Shown in pieces: positions 36,174 through 48,085 of a DNA stretch of 64,000 nt. Origin of the DNA: Marchantia polymorpha subsp. ruderalis (Eukaryota > Streptophyta > Marchantiopsida > Marchantiales > Marchantiaceae); NCBI GenBank assembly GCA_037833965.1, contig AP031357.1, positions 14,590,001 to 14,654,000 of the forward strand, written 5' to 3'. The position numbers were made by a program, and so were the translations under genes. Positions within the stretch are counted from its first letter, which is position 1, and each line of letters begins with the position of its first letter. The notes below the pieces were generated by a model. The model was not told the origin of the DNA, did no database searches, and was given only the letters and a program-made list of their open reading frames with translations.

Positions 36174-37900
36174 GCCTGCGAATGTCTATTTTCGCCGAGG
36201 GGGGAATTTCAGAGGCAGGCAACAACGATGTATTGCACTGCGTAATTCAAACGCGGGCCACAGCAACGAGGAACTGAATGGTGGCAGAGTTAAAGCTAGA
36301 TTCGACTTTCAAGAATTCTGCAGAAATCTCCAGATTCTTCCACTGCGAAGAAGACGATGCCCAATTCGAACAAGAACTCATTGTGGCATGACGAGCTTTC
36401 TTCTCTTCCCGGGCTTCGCTGACGAAGAGGACGGATGATGATTCCTGAAATCTTCGAGAAACTGTAGCCACAATTCTTCACCGATGACCCGTCCTGCCTG
36501 CCTGGGCTTGAGTGGGGCTTGCACGGGTGCTGACCTTACTCAGCACCACGAGGTGACGTAGATACAGATGTTTTGTCGATGTTTTACCCCGTTCTTTCAC
36601 ACGCGCCTCGAGCGATCACACGCCCTACTTTATGGACAAGGTGGACAGAATGTTGCCCTCTCCATAGGTCATGAAAGCTGAGGTTGCTTGCGGAGAACAC
36701 GCTAATTTTAATTATTCTTGGCAGCCAGCTTTGTGGCGCGGGCACAAGGCTGACGACCGCGGCCTTGAGCAGGAGAACCCGATTGGCTTCTCGCGAAAGA
36801 AGACGAGGAAAGTCTGTGGTGCAGAAATTTAGGACGTCTTGCTAAGATCAGAGAGCGCTGACTTCCCCAATCTTCGCAGGCTGAGCTTATTTATTTACTC
36901 GCAGTTGCTGCTCGTCTGCAGCTACGTTTCCTTCATGCAGAAGATTTGGTAAAAGTTTAACCATTTTACGACGTAATTTCGTGGGATAGATGGAGAACAA
37001 CGAAGCTTGCCGAAGGCCAGTAGAAATGCATTACAAATGATGGCCACTCATTCCGAGCAGCGGCAGCAGCAGCAGCAGGTGCTTCCAACAGGAGGGACTA
37101 ATCGTAACATTCTTTCTCGATGACGAGAGTCCATTCCGCACTGGCCAAGAACTCGCGAAGATCTCCGAGACGACGAACATTGGCTGCTTTTACACGAGTG
37201 AGGGATATTCTTGTCGACAAGTGTCACATCTTCCGTCGAACAACGAGAGGCAGCACGAGGCGGGGCGGGAACACCATCGCCAAGTTCAAGAAGAATCGTC
37301 CTCGCCTAATAAGTTTCATGAAAATGGGCCGGACGATGCTCATCGATATGCGATTATTCCCGACGCTTGGCACTCGAGAAGGAGCGACCGTGGTCACGTG
37401 ATCGGCATCCGACGTCGCGCAGTGCCAGCGAGTGTTGGAGAAGTCGTGGCCCAGGGAGCATTACAGCCTCTGCCTTTTCTCACGGCCTTCATGACGATCC
37501 GCATCCAGCCTATCGACATTGCTCGTGCGAATGTCGGCGCGTTCGATCGACGAATTCCAGCTTCGATTCGAGCCTCCTGAAGGCAGAGCCTATTGCCACC
37601 GATGAAGCGGAGGGCGTGGATCTTTGGAACTGCCAGCGGCAGATCAATCAAATCGGACCGTTCGGTAATTTTGAGCACCAGGGAAATGGCAGATTGCATC
37701 CAATTCTGTTCCTGACTTCTTTTGATCCTCCAGATGGTACACACACAAGAGAGAGGTCGAGGGTTACGAACCAGAAGAATCATATTCTAAGATATGGCGT
37801 TTCAACACACAGTCTGCTGTTCGTGGGAATACACTCTTGTGTATCGAATGTATTAATCATGAATCATTTTACAAATATGTTTTCTCAAAGATTATCAATC
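36174..37900. other. Intergenic, GC-richer region upstream of PTOX
   Basis: It should contain the PTOX promoter and leader on the minus strand. Many overlapping frames of 60-190 codons exist on both strands (for example 37367-37936 plus and 37394-37783 minus), but none shows a known domain and they contradict each other, as expected from GC-rich noncoding DNA. A short CAG run lies near 37060-37077. Confidence 0.4.
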
Positions 37901-40000
37901 AATCAAACCATCCAAATTTGGAATGTGATTCATTGAATTGATTATATGTAACCTTAAATTGCACATAATATATTCAGCTATGCAGCATCATTGAAATGGT
38001 AAACATCTCTATGAGTTTCAGATCTTGGTAGCATGAGATTCTGGACTTCTGTACTATACCACCAACATTTATGGTGACAAATTTAACATTGTTAAATAAA
38101 ATGGAAATTTTAATTCATTTTTTTGGTAAATAAAATTCGTATTCAATATTTATATTTTGAGTTTAATTCACGATGAAAGTTGATTAGATTTTGATATTAT
38201 ATAACACATAAAATACATGGAAGAGATCATTATACGTATTCATACATACCATCAAGGAATGATATGAGAAAAAAAACATTCACTCTCTTGATAATTTTCA
38301 ACAAGAGTATTACAGACAAAATTATCAAATTATCAATACACTTGATGAGCTTCAAAATGACATAAGATGAGGGAAATTTATCATATGATGTCATTGCAAG
38401 GATGATGAATATTTCAAATTACTTCTTTGAATGAGTTATAATTCAATGCGATTAGTAAGATTTTATATGTATTTTCTTTGAATATAAATTTCACATCCAA
38501 TATATTACATATTGGTTTCAATTATTTTAAAATATTGTAATTAAAATCGAAAATGCCATATTGGTATTGATGTAAAAAATCATGATCTCACATAGATTTT
38601 TTCATGTATTCATAATAATCATATGTAAAATTCATGAAATAATCTTCTGTTTTGAAATTTGCTACTATGTATAATTTTTTCATATTTTATTTTTAATTTA
38701 CAAAGAAAACATGAATTTTTGTCACTTTCAAAAAATATAATTTGCATTGAGATTCAAATATTTAAAAAATGACATCATGTATTTACTAAGAAATAATAAT
38801 AACTCAATAGTATAAGATGTTCATTGTCAATAATATTTAATTAACTGTTACAATATATACTTCACATCTAAATGTTGAGAATTTCAATATTATTGGACCA
38901 ACTAAAAGTATTTTGATACAATCAATAATTTTTTTCTCTATTGCAATTGAATACAGTGTTATTTGGATTCCAATACATTATCATATTGAACTTGTTTCAC
39001 TTTGATCACCTCCGAAAACCTTTTGTTAAATAATTTTCAATATAATTAAAGTCTATGATAAAAAAATTATACTTGTTAAAAACCTCCAAATACTTCATTA
39101 TTGTTTACATTTGACAGGTTTAAAAAAAAAAATTTAATATAATAAAAATAATTCCAATCCATTCTGTAAAATCAATTCATTTCTATATGTTAGATATATT
39201 TTACGATAAATATGGATTCTAAATCTTTTAATTAATATTAAATCAATATTTTTTATGAATGATGAATGAAATAATTTTTCACAATTTAATCATGTGTCAT
39301 GATGCTATTATGATTCAGATTTCATTTTAGTTCAGATCATATGATGTTGCATTGTGATCTGGCCAAAATTATTTTCAATATAGAAAATTCATAATTTAAG
39401 ATGATTGTAATAGTATCAAGAATTATTCAGATAATTAGAATCATAATGATTCATTTTGATACATTGATCGTCTTGTTCCAACTTAAATACTCATATTTTG
39501 AATTAAAATTATGGTTGTATTACCTTTGTATGATTTAATTTCTATTGATCTTCTGCACATATGCAATTAATGCCTCTCAGAGTAATAGTTTTCATATAAA
39601 CTACTGTAACGTCCATTCTAGTTTTGAACCGTATTTGGTCTAGTTTTGAAACCTTGTAATAAATAGAGAATATGGTTGGGAACATTTTTTAAATTTCGTC
39701 AGATTTATGAAATCATATGATTTGTCAAGTGTACTTTAAAACTAATCAAAACTTATGTTAGATATATATAAAAAACAAATTTTTTTTATTTTGAAATATA
39801 TCTTAATATAGTTTTCTATGATAAATCTTGATTATGTGTGATAAACACTATTATATTATGATGATACATATTTTTGTGGTTACGATATTAATATCATCGT
39901 AACCTAATCTATATTGGCTTAAAAAATAAATCGTAAAAAAATGACTTGTGAAAAACCTATAAGAAGAAATTTCATATCACATCAGTACAAAAGATTCATA
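37901..40000. other. AT-rich gene-free block
   Basis: The composition changes sharply near 37820-37900 and stays very AT-rich up to about 39960. No frame above 60 codons and no clear repeat was found. Confidence 0.6.
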
Positions 40001-43000
40001 TCAACTGCAATCATATTCGTATCTGGTTAGTGGTTTGAGCAAAAATATGTCATAACTTTCAATCTCAGATCGATTAATGCCACATACGATGTGCTTGGTA
40101 GAAACCGCTTCTATAGAATACTCGTGGCCACTAAGACGCTGATAAGAAATGTTGTTTCTTGAAAGATTAACACTGGCATTGCGGATGGCCGACAAGGTGG
40201 ACGTCCTTCTACCGAAGACAAAAATGACATGAGTAACAAAGAGCGAAGTGGCACATAAGTCCACAATAGAACACAACCGACTTATACAGAGGTCAGTAAA
40301 ACTAATCAATTTCTTCATCATTTCGCAGCTTCCTCAGTGTAATCTCGTCAACACCTCATCAGATCAATAATCCTCCACAGATGAAGCCTGACGCGGGCCC
40401 TTTGCTAAAACAGCTCGTGTGTTCTCTTCCTAGACTGGCTACAATCTAAAGATTTAAATCCCTAAGTCCACCTTCTTGACCTATTTTGCTGCTCCTATGG
40501 AGCTAACTCTCTGCGTGAACGAAGAAAAAAACAAGTAAAATCGTCTGCCTGCAAAATGCGTCGTCAGAGTAAATTCTAATCCTTCCGAGACACAATATTA
40601 CGTGGCAATAGTGTGACGTCGGATTATTGCACTGAAAGGTAAAGCCCGGAAGGGCATACCCTTTCGGGCTCAACTCTGAAATCTACGCTCTGAAAAGGAT
40701 GGACAATTCTGGAAGTCGATAAGGATAGGATGGACAAACTAGGTCATATATAAGCTTACAAGAGGCTCTTCTTACTTGCACACACGATGCAAAGGATACT
40801 ACCAAGAACTATGAAAATACTTTCTCCCAGAAAGAGGAAAAGGAGAAAGCTTGTAACAGTAAGATGGAAAGCTATAAGTAGATGGGCTCTTCACCAGATT
40901 CCGGACCTAAGCGTCCGATGACGTTCTTCACATATGCACTCACAATCAATGCGAAAAATCCCCAATCATTGCCAAAAGTTGGGCAACTTCCGACGTTCAC
41001 CCAACCTTGATACAAATCGAAAGGGCTAACGAGGGTTGATTGGATGATAAATATCCTGTCATTAATGCCACAAAAAATGGAAGTTACTCGACTTCATCAA
41101 GTTCAAACCAGAAATGATCTTGACAACTTGAAATCCTTATGTGGGTCAAGATATGAGGCTCAGAGCTGACCTACATGGTTAGCATTTAAATCGTAGACGA
41201 AAGCATTGGAAAAAACAAGGTTCAATAACGAAAGCTTAAACGTAGTTGGAAGCTGCATTTAACCCAAAAGACCAAGTACAACTACTCACATACAACTGAT
41301 ACAAAAACACTAAACCTGAGAAACAAGTAAACTAAGAACTAAACGAAAAGGAATTTTGCAGAAGAGATTAGAAGAAACCGATGTCGCAGTACACATAAGG
41401 AAGAAGAACAAACGCACAATATGAACTGATAGAAGGTTCAACGAGAGAGGCTATTAGGACCGCACAGATGTGTCCGGTGGACTCACCCGTAAGAATTTAA
41501 GAGATCTTGACTTACCGGATAGTGTTACGAGTACCTCCGGATACCCATAGAGTTATAAAAACTTAAAACATACTGAATGTTTGGCGCCAAAAATCAAATG
41601 ATACAAGGTATTGATATTTTCCTACGGATGGATTTACTTCACTTACAAATCACTAAGTGAAAACACTCATATGACTGCGTAGAGGTAGACAAAAATATTC
41701 CAGAAGACGCTTAATCTATCGGGTCGAGCACTACGTGCCTATCATGTCTCGCGCCCCCCGGACCTGCCGAATAGTCAGGATTAGTAGTAGCTTGTGATCA
41801 GCTATATAATTTTACCATGTACTGAGGTCTACGCGCTAATTCAAGTACGGTAATGACAGATAACACAACTTACCCGCCGAAGTCTTCTTCTCCTACAGAG
41901 TAATATTAAGGTAAATGCAATCAATGAGCGTGATCCACTTACTGCAATTCTCCTAAATGTAAGCAAACACCACTGTGGTTGTGGGCTATTTTTTAGACTA
42001 GAGGAGTACAACGCCTTCTGATGAGAGAAAGTACCTTCCACAAGATAACAATTCTGCTCAACCATCGTCACTTCAGATTCCAACAAATCAAAGCTGCACC
42101 TCCTTGAATACTGACTTGATTTGTGAAGTACATTTTAAATTAAGCTTCTGAAGACAAGTTTCAAAAAGTTCCCTCTTCGTTAACCAATTCTAATTACGTC
42201 TGCGCAGCAGAAAGGAAATTAGACACGCGTGTTAGTAACTAACTTCAGTCATCCTATGTATCCAGTACACTAGCACAGTAGCAGGATCGACAGAGAACAA
42301 TCACGAATGATATGTGAGACAGAGTTAACTAGCAATCCAAAAGGTTCACCATAACGGATTATAAGAATATGAGTGACGAACCCACATATGTACGAAGAGA
42401 GACTTGTCAGGAATTAGCTCTTCCCAAAAGGGTGAACCTCATTATTCTTTGTATAAAGGGCTTGAGCCAACCACTAATTCTACAGATTCTGAAATACGCC
42501 AGCACGTGTCCAGAAACAAAGTTGTCAGTGCCTTTTGAGCACTTAGCAAACATCAAAACCATCTACACCATTTCATTAACTCTTGGTCACCGATTTATCC
42601 TACATGTCCAGCTTTAGCCAGCGCATGAATGGCTCCAGCACCCAAGCACAATAGCGCCTGCAGCACAACGTGAGTTGTTAGGGCATGTCAAGAACTTGCA
42701 CATCACTTTTTGAGACCATGAATTTGAGTTGTAAACAAATCAACTAGCGAAATGATGCACGATGAGGTCAGCCAGAGATTAGCGAGAAACGGGGAAGATG
42801 ACGGTAAATGGACTACCGATACCGACTTAGGTCATCATAAGCATTGTTAAGTCGATACTAAGGTCAAAACGAGCCGTATGGACTCCATCCAGACTTCGCA
42901 GAAGTCCAAACACGTTCCACAATAACACAGAATGTCGCACGAAATTGCAAGCCTAGCACCATGACAAATCAAAGAAATTATTTGTTCCAGATGCGGGCTT
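40001..43000. other. Unassigned intergenic region
   Basis: A minus-strand frame at 40001-40321 (106 codons, starting MMKK) has no recognisable domain. Others at 41841-42086 (minus) and 42369-42617 (plus) look like chance. Part of the right end may be 3' UTR of the downstream minus-strand genes. Confidence 0.35.
40643..40670. repeat. 12-bp near-perfect hairpin
   Basis: AGCCCGGAAGGG (40643-40654) pairs with CCCTTTCGGGCT (40659-40670) across a 4-base loop. One position is a G-T type pair. It is in spacer DNA and has no T run that would suggest a terminator. Confidence 0.85.
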
Positions 43001-43641
43001 TCAGAAAGTGCTTTGAAGCGCCTTCAGCGTCTCGCTTCTGTAAGCCATCCAAAATATGGAGTGGTAAGGTCAACTAAATGTCGTAGAACAATTACTCACA
43101 AAAAATTATCAGCTAGAAAATAGTAATATAAGTGGGATCACACCTGGGACCATTGGACAGCAAAACACCATAGTTCCTGTCCTTAGAGACAGCCACAAGG
43201 CGTTGACATAACGGAAGGAACATTAAAATGGATCCGATTATGGAAGCATCAGTCTCACAAAAGATGGAACTCTGACCAGGAAAACAGAGTGTAATGAACC
43301 CCAACATGATGGAACATAGTAACGCGAGAAAAAATGAAACACGTTAAAAAGAACGTAGTTATCACGCAAAGTATGATAACGACTAAACCTGAAGGATTCA
43401 CTTATCAATGATAAGGTTGGATGTATGATTTCTTCGAAGAAGACCAAGGTGGATTTATGCATCTAAAAATTTGACCACTCGTCGACAAGGGAGCAACAAC
43501 CTTTACATATTGATGAGAAAGTGTATGCTGGTGGTGGTAAGCATGAATAAGAACGAAAGGCAGGATCTGTACACAGGTCAGGTTGACTAAGTCTGTTAGT
43601 GAGTAAAGGTTTAAGGCCTTCCGAAACAGAGGAGATCGCAT
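43001..43641 (-). CDS. Speculative four-exon gene, 125 aa, unknown
   Basis: Four minus-strand pieces, 43641-43501, 43462-43389, 43269-43144 and 43037-43001, each have AG/GT boundaries. They keep phase throughout to give 125 codons from ATG to TGA. The third piece (SILMFLPLCQRLVAVSKDRN) reads well as protein. The donors are weak (GTTGTT, GTTTAG, GTGTGA), and with so few codons per exon the chain could arise by chance. It might equally be 3' UTR exons of the neighbouring CCCH gene. No family recognised. Confidence 0.18.
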
Positions 43642-43900
43642 TGGAGCACTAAACCATGACAACAAAGTGTATAATCCTACCCTCTAGCATTTAAGACAGC
43701 TTCGTCATAACCTACAAGAGACTGTTTGGGTAATAAGCGAGTGCAAACATGTCCTCACCACAACAACAAAAATAACATGTTGTAAATCCTCACACAACAT
43801 CACAAAGAATTTAGAACCTTCTCACTCTTAAGAAGAGAGCCCACCTATTCAAATACAAGTGATGAGGTATACTCCACACCTGAGAAGCTACTGCGAAAAA

Positions 43901-46900
43901 TCATCTTGACAATTCAAACGTGCTGGCGTGGCTGGAGTCGTACAAATGTGAGCCCTGTTGTGAGTTGCTGAACCCAGGGAGCAACACACTCATGACATTT
44001 GATGGGGCCCCGCCCACAGCTCCCATGACACCTCTGTATGACGCCAAATCGCTGGAACTGTCGGATCCAACTTTGGATCCGACAGGGGGGTGCGAACTGT
44101 AACCGTGTGTACTTGGTAGGTTACTAGTATATCCAACACCATTTGAGGCTTGGCCCACCTCTTTATACTTAGCCGAAGATTGTGGAAACTCCCTGAATCC
44201 TTCTGGAAGTTGTGTTGATGTTGCTCCGGAGTAGTTGTTCATCGCCTGAGACGCTCCAGTATATGGCAAGTGTAAAAAAGATTCCCGACTGTACATGCTT
44301 GAGGCTTCTTTGCCCCCATTTTGGGCAGGAAAAACCTGATGCCCTCCTCTATTAGTAATTGGCGAACTAATGCTAGAAACTGATGCTGGTACACGGACTT
44401 GTGATGAAGAATGACTAGAGGTGGAAGGAGCTTTCAATAATTCAAGAAGCTGAGAAAATTCTTCATCCTCAGCTCCTTGGTTAGTGTCGGAAGACTGCGA
44501 GGGTGTTGGCGGGGTTGCACTAAAGTAAGACTGAGAGTTGTCATCAACGTAGTAGCTAAAGGGATGATGAGAGGTGCTATTATGACTGACACTACCATTG
44601 GAGTAACTGGATAAGGCAGGTGGTACACTGGTTTTGACTGGAGACGATGAGTAGGCTAATAGAGGAGAAGGATCACTGTATGATTTTGGGACCATGGGAC
44701 TGGTCTCCAGCTGTGACCTAGAGCTTCGAGCAATTGGTTGATTGACACTGTGATGAATTTCTCTGCCAGAAGGATACGGCAGGTTATTTTGATAGAATTG
44801 ACCACTATCCTGAGATGGAACTATGCCACTATTCTGGGACAAGGATTGTCCTCCGTTTAGAAGGTGAGGGTGCCTATTATGTTCAGATAAGTAAGGCATG
44901 GAATTCTGTGACAAAAGCTGACCTCTATTTTGGGAGAACAAAGGAGAGGTCTGTACACCTTCTTGTGAAGTATCGACGGACAGAGAAGGGAGAGACCAAA
45001 TCGGCTGGGCACTAACTCCAGTTGAAGAAGGCAGCTGCATGCCATCATTGAACAGATTTACACCTGGCATGGTGGAAGGCAAAGCAGGAGACTGAGGAGC
45101 AGCAGGAGATGAGATGCCTGATGAAAAGCAGGACGTCATCTTCCCTGCCTCGTCTCCGGACGGAGAATCCAATCGCGCCTGTGCTCGTTTCACTTCCACC
45201 TTCTTACCCCTGAATGGAAAGTAATGTTTCCTCACCGCCTCATCTGCATCCTTCTGCTCAGCAAAGAGAACGAAGCCGAAACCCCTCGACCTAGGCTTTC
45301 CTTCTTCGTCGTTCCCACAAATGACTACCGCATCTACAACTTTACCAAATTCTTGTTCAAAAAACTCCCACAACTCATCAGAATGAATGAAGTGTGGGAG
45401 TCCTCCAACAAAAACCTTCCTCACACTCGTGTCGTCATCCTCACTCCCACTTGACGCGAGAGACGAGGACGTCGAGGGTCTTGGACCTACTCTCATAGTT
45501 GGTATCATGCTAGATGACGCAGACAGAGGTCTCAATTCTCCTTCGCCGTGTGCAAATTTACACTTGCCTCCATGAGGGCATGTACCCATCTTCTCATGAT
45601 GCATACAAAGCTTGGTCTTGAAATTTTTCACACCCTGGTCGCCGGCATCTGGCAAAAGCTGCACTCCTTTTGACGCCAGTCCCTCGATTTTCTCGCCAGC
45701 AGTTTTCAACTTCTGCTGTCCAGCCATAAGTTCCTCTTCCGAATGTGCAAAATGACACTTGTTACCCCAGCCACAGCCATCACTGGTACCAAAAAAACGA
45801 CAAAGCACGGTTTTGTAGGCTGGCAAATTTACATTCGACTTGCCATTAATTAAGTCTCCATCACCAACTTGACTTAACTCAGTTCCATTCAAGACTTGCT
45901 TCTGGGCAGCTTTCTGCAGTGCTAACCAGCTTGAATTCCACGCCGGATTAGACTCGTGTGGTGAGGGCAATGACATATGATGCCTCAAAGCCGGTTGCAG
46001 TTGGTAGTGTTGTGAAGATTTGGCTTGAGAAGGGGCCTGACCGTATAACTCGTGCAGAGACGGCATAGAAAGTGACTGCGAAAAGGATATAGGATGTACC
46101 CCAGAAGAATGTGGCATGACTGGTGGACAATGAAACTGGGACCGCATCTGTGACATCGGAGGTGGCTGGGCTGCGGCCTGGGAGAATGAAAGTGGCAAAA
46201 TCGGACCTGCACCGTCTGTACACATCGGCGGGACTTGTTGCTGCGCTGCAATCGCAAGAGTTTGATACAACGTTTCCCATGACTGCTCTCTAAGGGTGGC
46301 CTCGTCCAGACTAAGTAGAGCTCTCATCTCAGGTGAAGGAGCCAGCTGAAATGGCTTTTGACTTCTCAAGCTACTCACGTTCCTGTTGGCACCATGAGTA
46401 AGGAGAATCGCAGTGCAAAGCAGGTGATTATTTTTTACAGAATAATGTAAAGGGGTCTCCTTGGTAGCTGCCATAACGTTCACGCCGCCTGCCTCCTTCT
46501 CAAGAATAAGAGACAAAGCTTCAAAGTGGCCATGACCTGCAGCTGTGTGGACTGGGGTAGCCCCAAGTTTATTCCCCATCAACACGTTGGCACTGGCATC
46601 CAGAAGTCTCTTGACAAGCTTGCTGTTCACACTTCGTTTATTAACAGGTGTTGCTTGCCGAAGGGCCCAATGTAAGGCTGTGTTCCCATCTGAGTCAGTT
46701 TCGTTGATAGGTGCTCCGGCTTCCAAAAGGAGTGACAGAAGAACTTCATCATTCGCTTGAGCTGCTCTAAGCAAAGGCGGCAGAGAAGGGCTCTGCGGAT
46801 GTGCCGACAACCTTGGCCCAAAGAGCAGCACGCACTCTAAAAGCTTCCTCGCAATTTTACAATTCGTCTCTAGATCTTCGCCACCCGCTGAGCACTTGTC

Positions 46901-48085
46901 CTCTACGTGTTTCCCTGCTGGTTTATCCATATCACCACCAGAGCTCGTTCTTCTAAATTTGCTGTCAGAACCACTACTTTCCCCTTCAGTGCCGTTGCTC
47001 CTGTACTTCGAAGTAATCTCTTCCCATTCACTCAAATCCTTTCTATGTTTAATCTCCGAGCAGCCTTCTTCCAAATCGTATCTATGTTTGGTCTCCACAG
47101 GGGTCTCCCAATCACCTGAATTTCTCCTATACTTGGTGTCCACTGCACTCCCATCTGCTTCGCATGATCCTTTCCTTAGGAGGCGACCAGTCTCTCCAGA
47201 CCATACCTCTCCTAACCCATCCGAGAAACTTTTCTTACATTTAGAAGCAGACTTATCTAACGGGCAAACCGATGAATAGGCTAAGGCTTTTCCTAGCAAA
47301 AGATCCACAAGCGTGCCCACCGAATCCTCTTCGCCCTCTACCTTCTTTGCTACAGAATTAACCACGTAGGAGCCCCTGGCAACAATTAAGAGCGCAACCA
47401 AAGGAACCAGCTTCAACCCTTTCGCTAGCTTGAAGGCTACATGTATCAGCTGATCCTTGCACTTCGTTTCTAAAGCTCGTAAAGCGACCAAATCCTTCTC
47501 CCTCACTTTCTCCACGATCTGCGCGGCCGGAGTGAGAAAATCCCAGTCCACTTGCAACTTAGTGCTAAGAAGTGCTTCCTCTAAGGGGACTGACTGCTGC
47601 TTGTTCTTTAAAGATACATTCGCACCCTGCTTCAGGAGAACCTCTATACATCTCCGAGAATGGTTTTGTGAGGCTACATGCAGAGCAGAACGCTGGTCCA
47701 CTTCATCCACGGCATCTACCCAGACTCGAGGAAAACTTTGAGATGTTATCAGCAACTTACAGCACTCCACAGCGTCTAAAGCACAGGCAAAGTGCAAAAT
47801 CCTTCTTCCAAGTACAGAGAACTCATCATCTTCCTTACTTCCAGTTGCCGCACTCTTTTTCTTGTTCTTCTTCGCAGGGGGTTTGGGATTGGCACTTCGT
47901 TCTGCTTCCAGAGCCTCCTCCAAGCCCTCTGAATCATCCTCATGCACCAGCTTCCGAAGTGCTGGCTTCAAGGCTGGCTTCAAAATTTTCTCCATCGCCT
48001 TTATATCTGGCCCTTGAAGTGGCGGCCGGCGATCGGTACCTTCGGAATCCGAGTCCTTCGATCCCTCCACAAATACAGCGAACAT
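43901..48085 (-). CDS. Ankyrin / tandem CCCH zinc finger / RRM protein, 1394 aa, intronless CDS
   Basis: The start is the ATG at 48085; a GTG-led extension of 11 codons upstream was not used because plants initiate at ATG. Ankyrin-type repeats lie at about residues 92-170 and 434-590 (for example DGNTALHWALRQ, LGATPVHTAAGHGHFEAL, TKETPLHYSVKNNHL). Two zinc fingers of the form C-x8-C-x5-C-x3-H are at about 762-781 and 827-846, each preceded by a K-T-x-L lead. An RRM at about 889-970 has RNP2 (KVFVGGLP) and RNP1 (SRGFGFVLF). The last 400 residues are Ser/Gln/Pro-rich. Plant ANK-CCCH proteins control mRNA stability and stress responses, usually at about 600-700 aa, often with the second finger C-x5-C-x4-C-x3-H; this one is twice as long, has equal fingers and adds an RRM. 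Residues 316-380 hold about five degenerate K-(Y/H/F)-R units. A role in cytoplasmic mRNA regulation is inferred. Confidence 0.9.
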   Translation of the reverse strand: MFAVFVEGSKDSDSEGTDRRPPLQGPDIKAMEKILKPALKPALRKLVHEDDSEGLEEALEAERSANPKPPAKKNKKKSAATGSKEDDEFSVLGRRILHFACALDAVECCKLLITSQSFPRVWVDAVDEVDQRSALHVASQNHSRRCIEVLLKQGANVSLKNKQQSVPLEEALLSTKLQVDWDFLTPAAQIVEKVREKDLVALRALETKCKDQLIHVAFKLAKGLKLVPLVALLIVARGSYVVNSVAKKVEGEEDSVGTLVDLLLGKALAYSSVCPLDKSASKCKKSFSDGLGEVWSGETGRLLRKGSCEADGSAVDTKYRRNSGDWETPVETKHRYDLEEGCSEIKHRKDLSEWEEITSKYRSNGTEGESSGSDSKFRRTSSGGDMDKPAGKHVEDKCSAGGEDLETNCKIARKLLECVLLFGPRLSAHPQSPSLPPLLRAAQANDEVLLSLLLEAGAPINETDSDGNTALHWALRQATPVNKRSVNSKLVKRLLDASANVLMGNKLGATPVHTAAGHGHFEALSLILEKEAGGVNVMAATKETPLHYSVKNNHLLCTAILLTHGANRNVSSLRSQKPFQLAPSPEMRALLSLDEATLREQSWETLYQTLAIAAQQQVPPMCTDGAGPILPLSFSQAAAQPPPMSQMRSQFHCPPVMPHSSGVHPISFSQSLSMPSLHELYGQAPSQAKSSQHYQLQPALRHHMSLPSPHESNPAWNSSWLALQKAAQKQVLNGTELSQVGDGDLINGKSNVNLPAYKTVLCRFFGTSDGCGWGNKCHFAHSEEELMAGQQKLKTAGEKIEGLASKGVQLLPDAGDQGVKNFKTKLCMHHEKMGTCPHGGKCKFAHGEGELRPLSASSSMIPTMRVGPRPSTSSSLASSGSEDDDTSVRKVFVGGLPHFIHSDELWEFFEQEFGKVVDAVVICGNDEEGKPRSRGFGFVLFAEQKDADEAVRKHYFPFRGKKVEVKRAQARLDSPSGDEAGKMTSCFSSGISSPAAPQSPALPSTMPGVNLFNDGMQLPSSTGVSAQPIWSLPSLSVDTSQEGVQTSPLFSQNRGQLLSQNSMPYLSEHNRHPHLLNGGQSLSQNSGIVPSQDSGQFYQNNLPYPSGREIHHSVNQPIARSSRSQLETSPMVPKSYSDPSPLLAYSSSPVKTSVPPALSSYSNGSVSHNSTSHHPFSYYVDDNSQSYFSATPPTPSQSSDTNQGAEDEEFSQLLELLKAPSTSSHSSSQVRVPASVSSISSPITNRGGHQVFPAQNGGKEASSMYSRESFLHLPYTGASQAMNNYSGATSTQLPEGFREFPQSSAKYKEVGQASNGVGYTSNLPSTHGYSSHPPVGSKVGSDSSSDLASYRGVMGAVGGAPSNVMSVLLPGFSNSQQGSHLYDSSHASTFELSR
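44058..44085. repeat. 13-bp perfect inverted repeat in the CCCH coding region
   Basis: CTGTCGGATCCAA and its exact complement lie two bases apart within codons for a Ser/Asp-rich stretch near the protein's C-terminus. The reading frame stays open across it. Confidence 0.9.

Noticed and set aside
37367-37936. 189-codon plus-strand frame and overlapping minus-strand frame
   Set aside because: Both are open in GC-rich DNA, contradict each other, and neither shows a domain or splice context.
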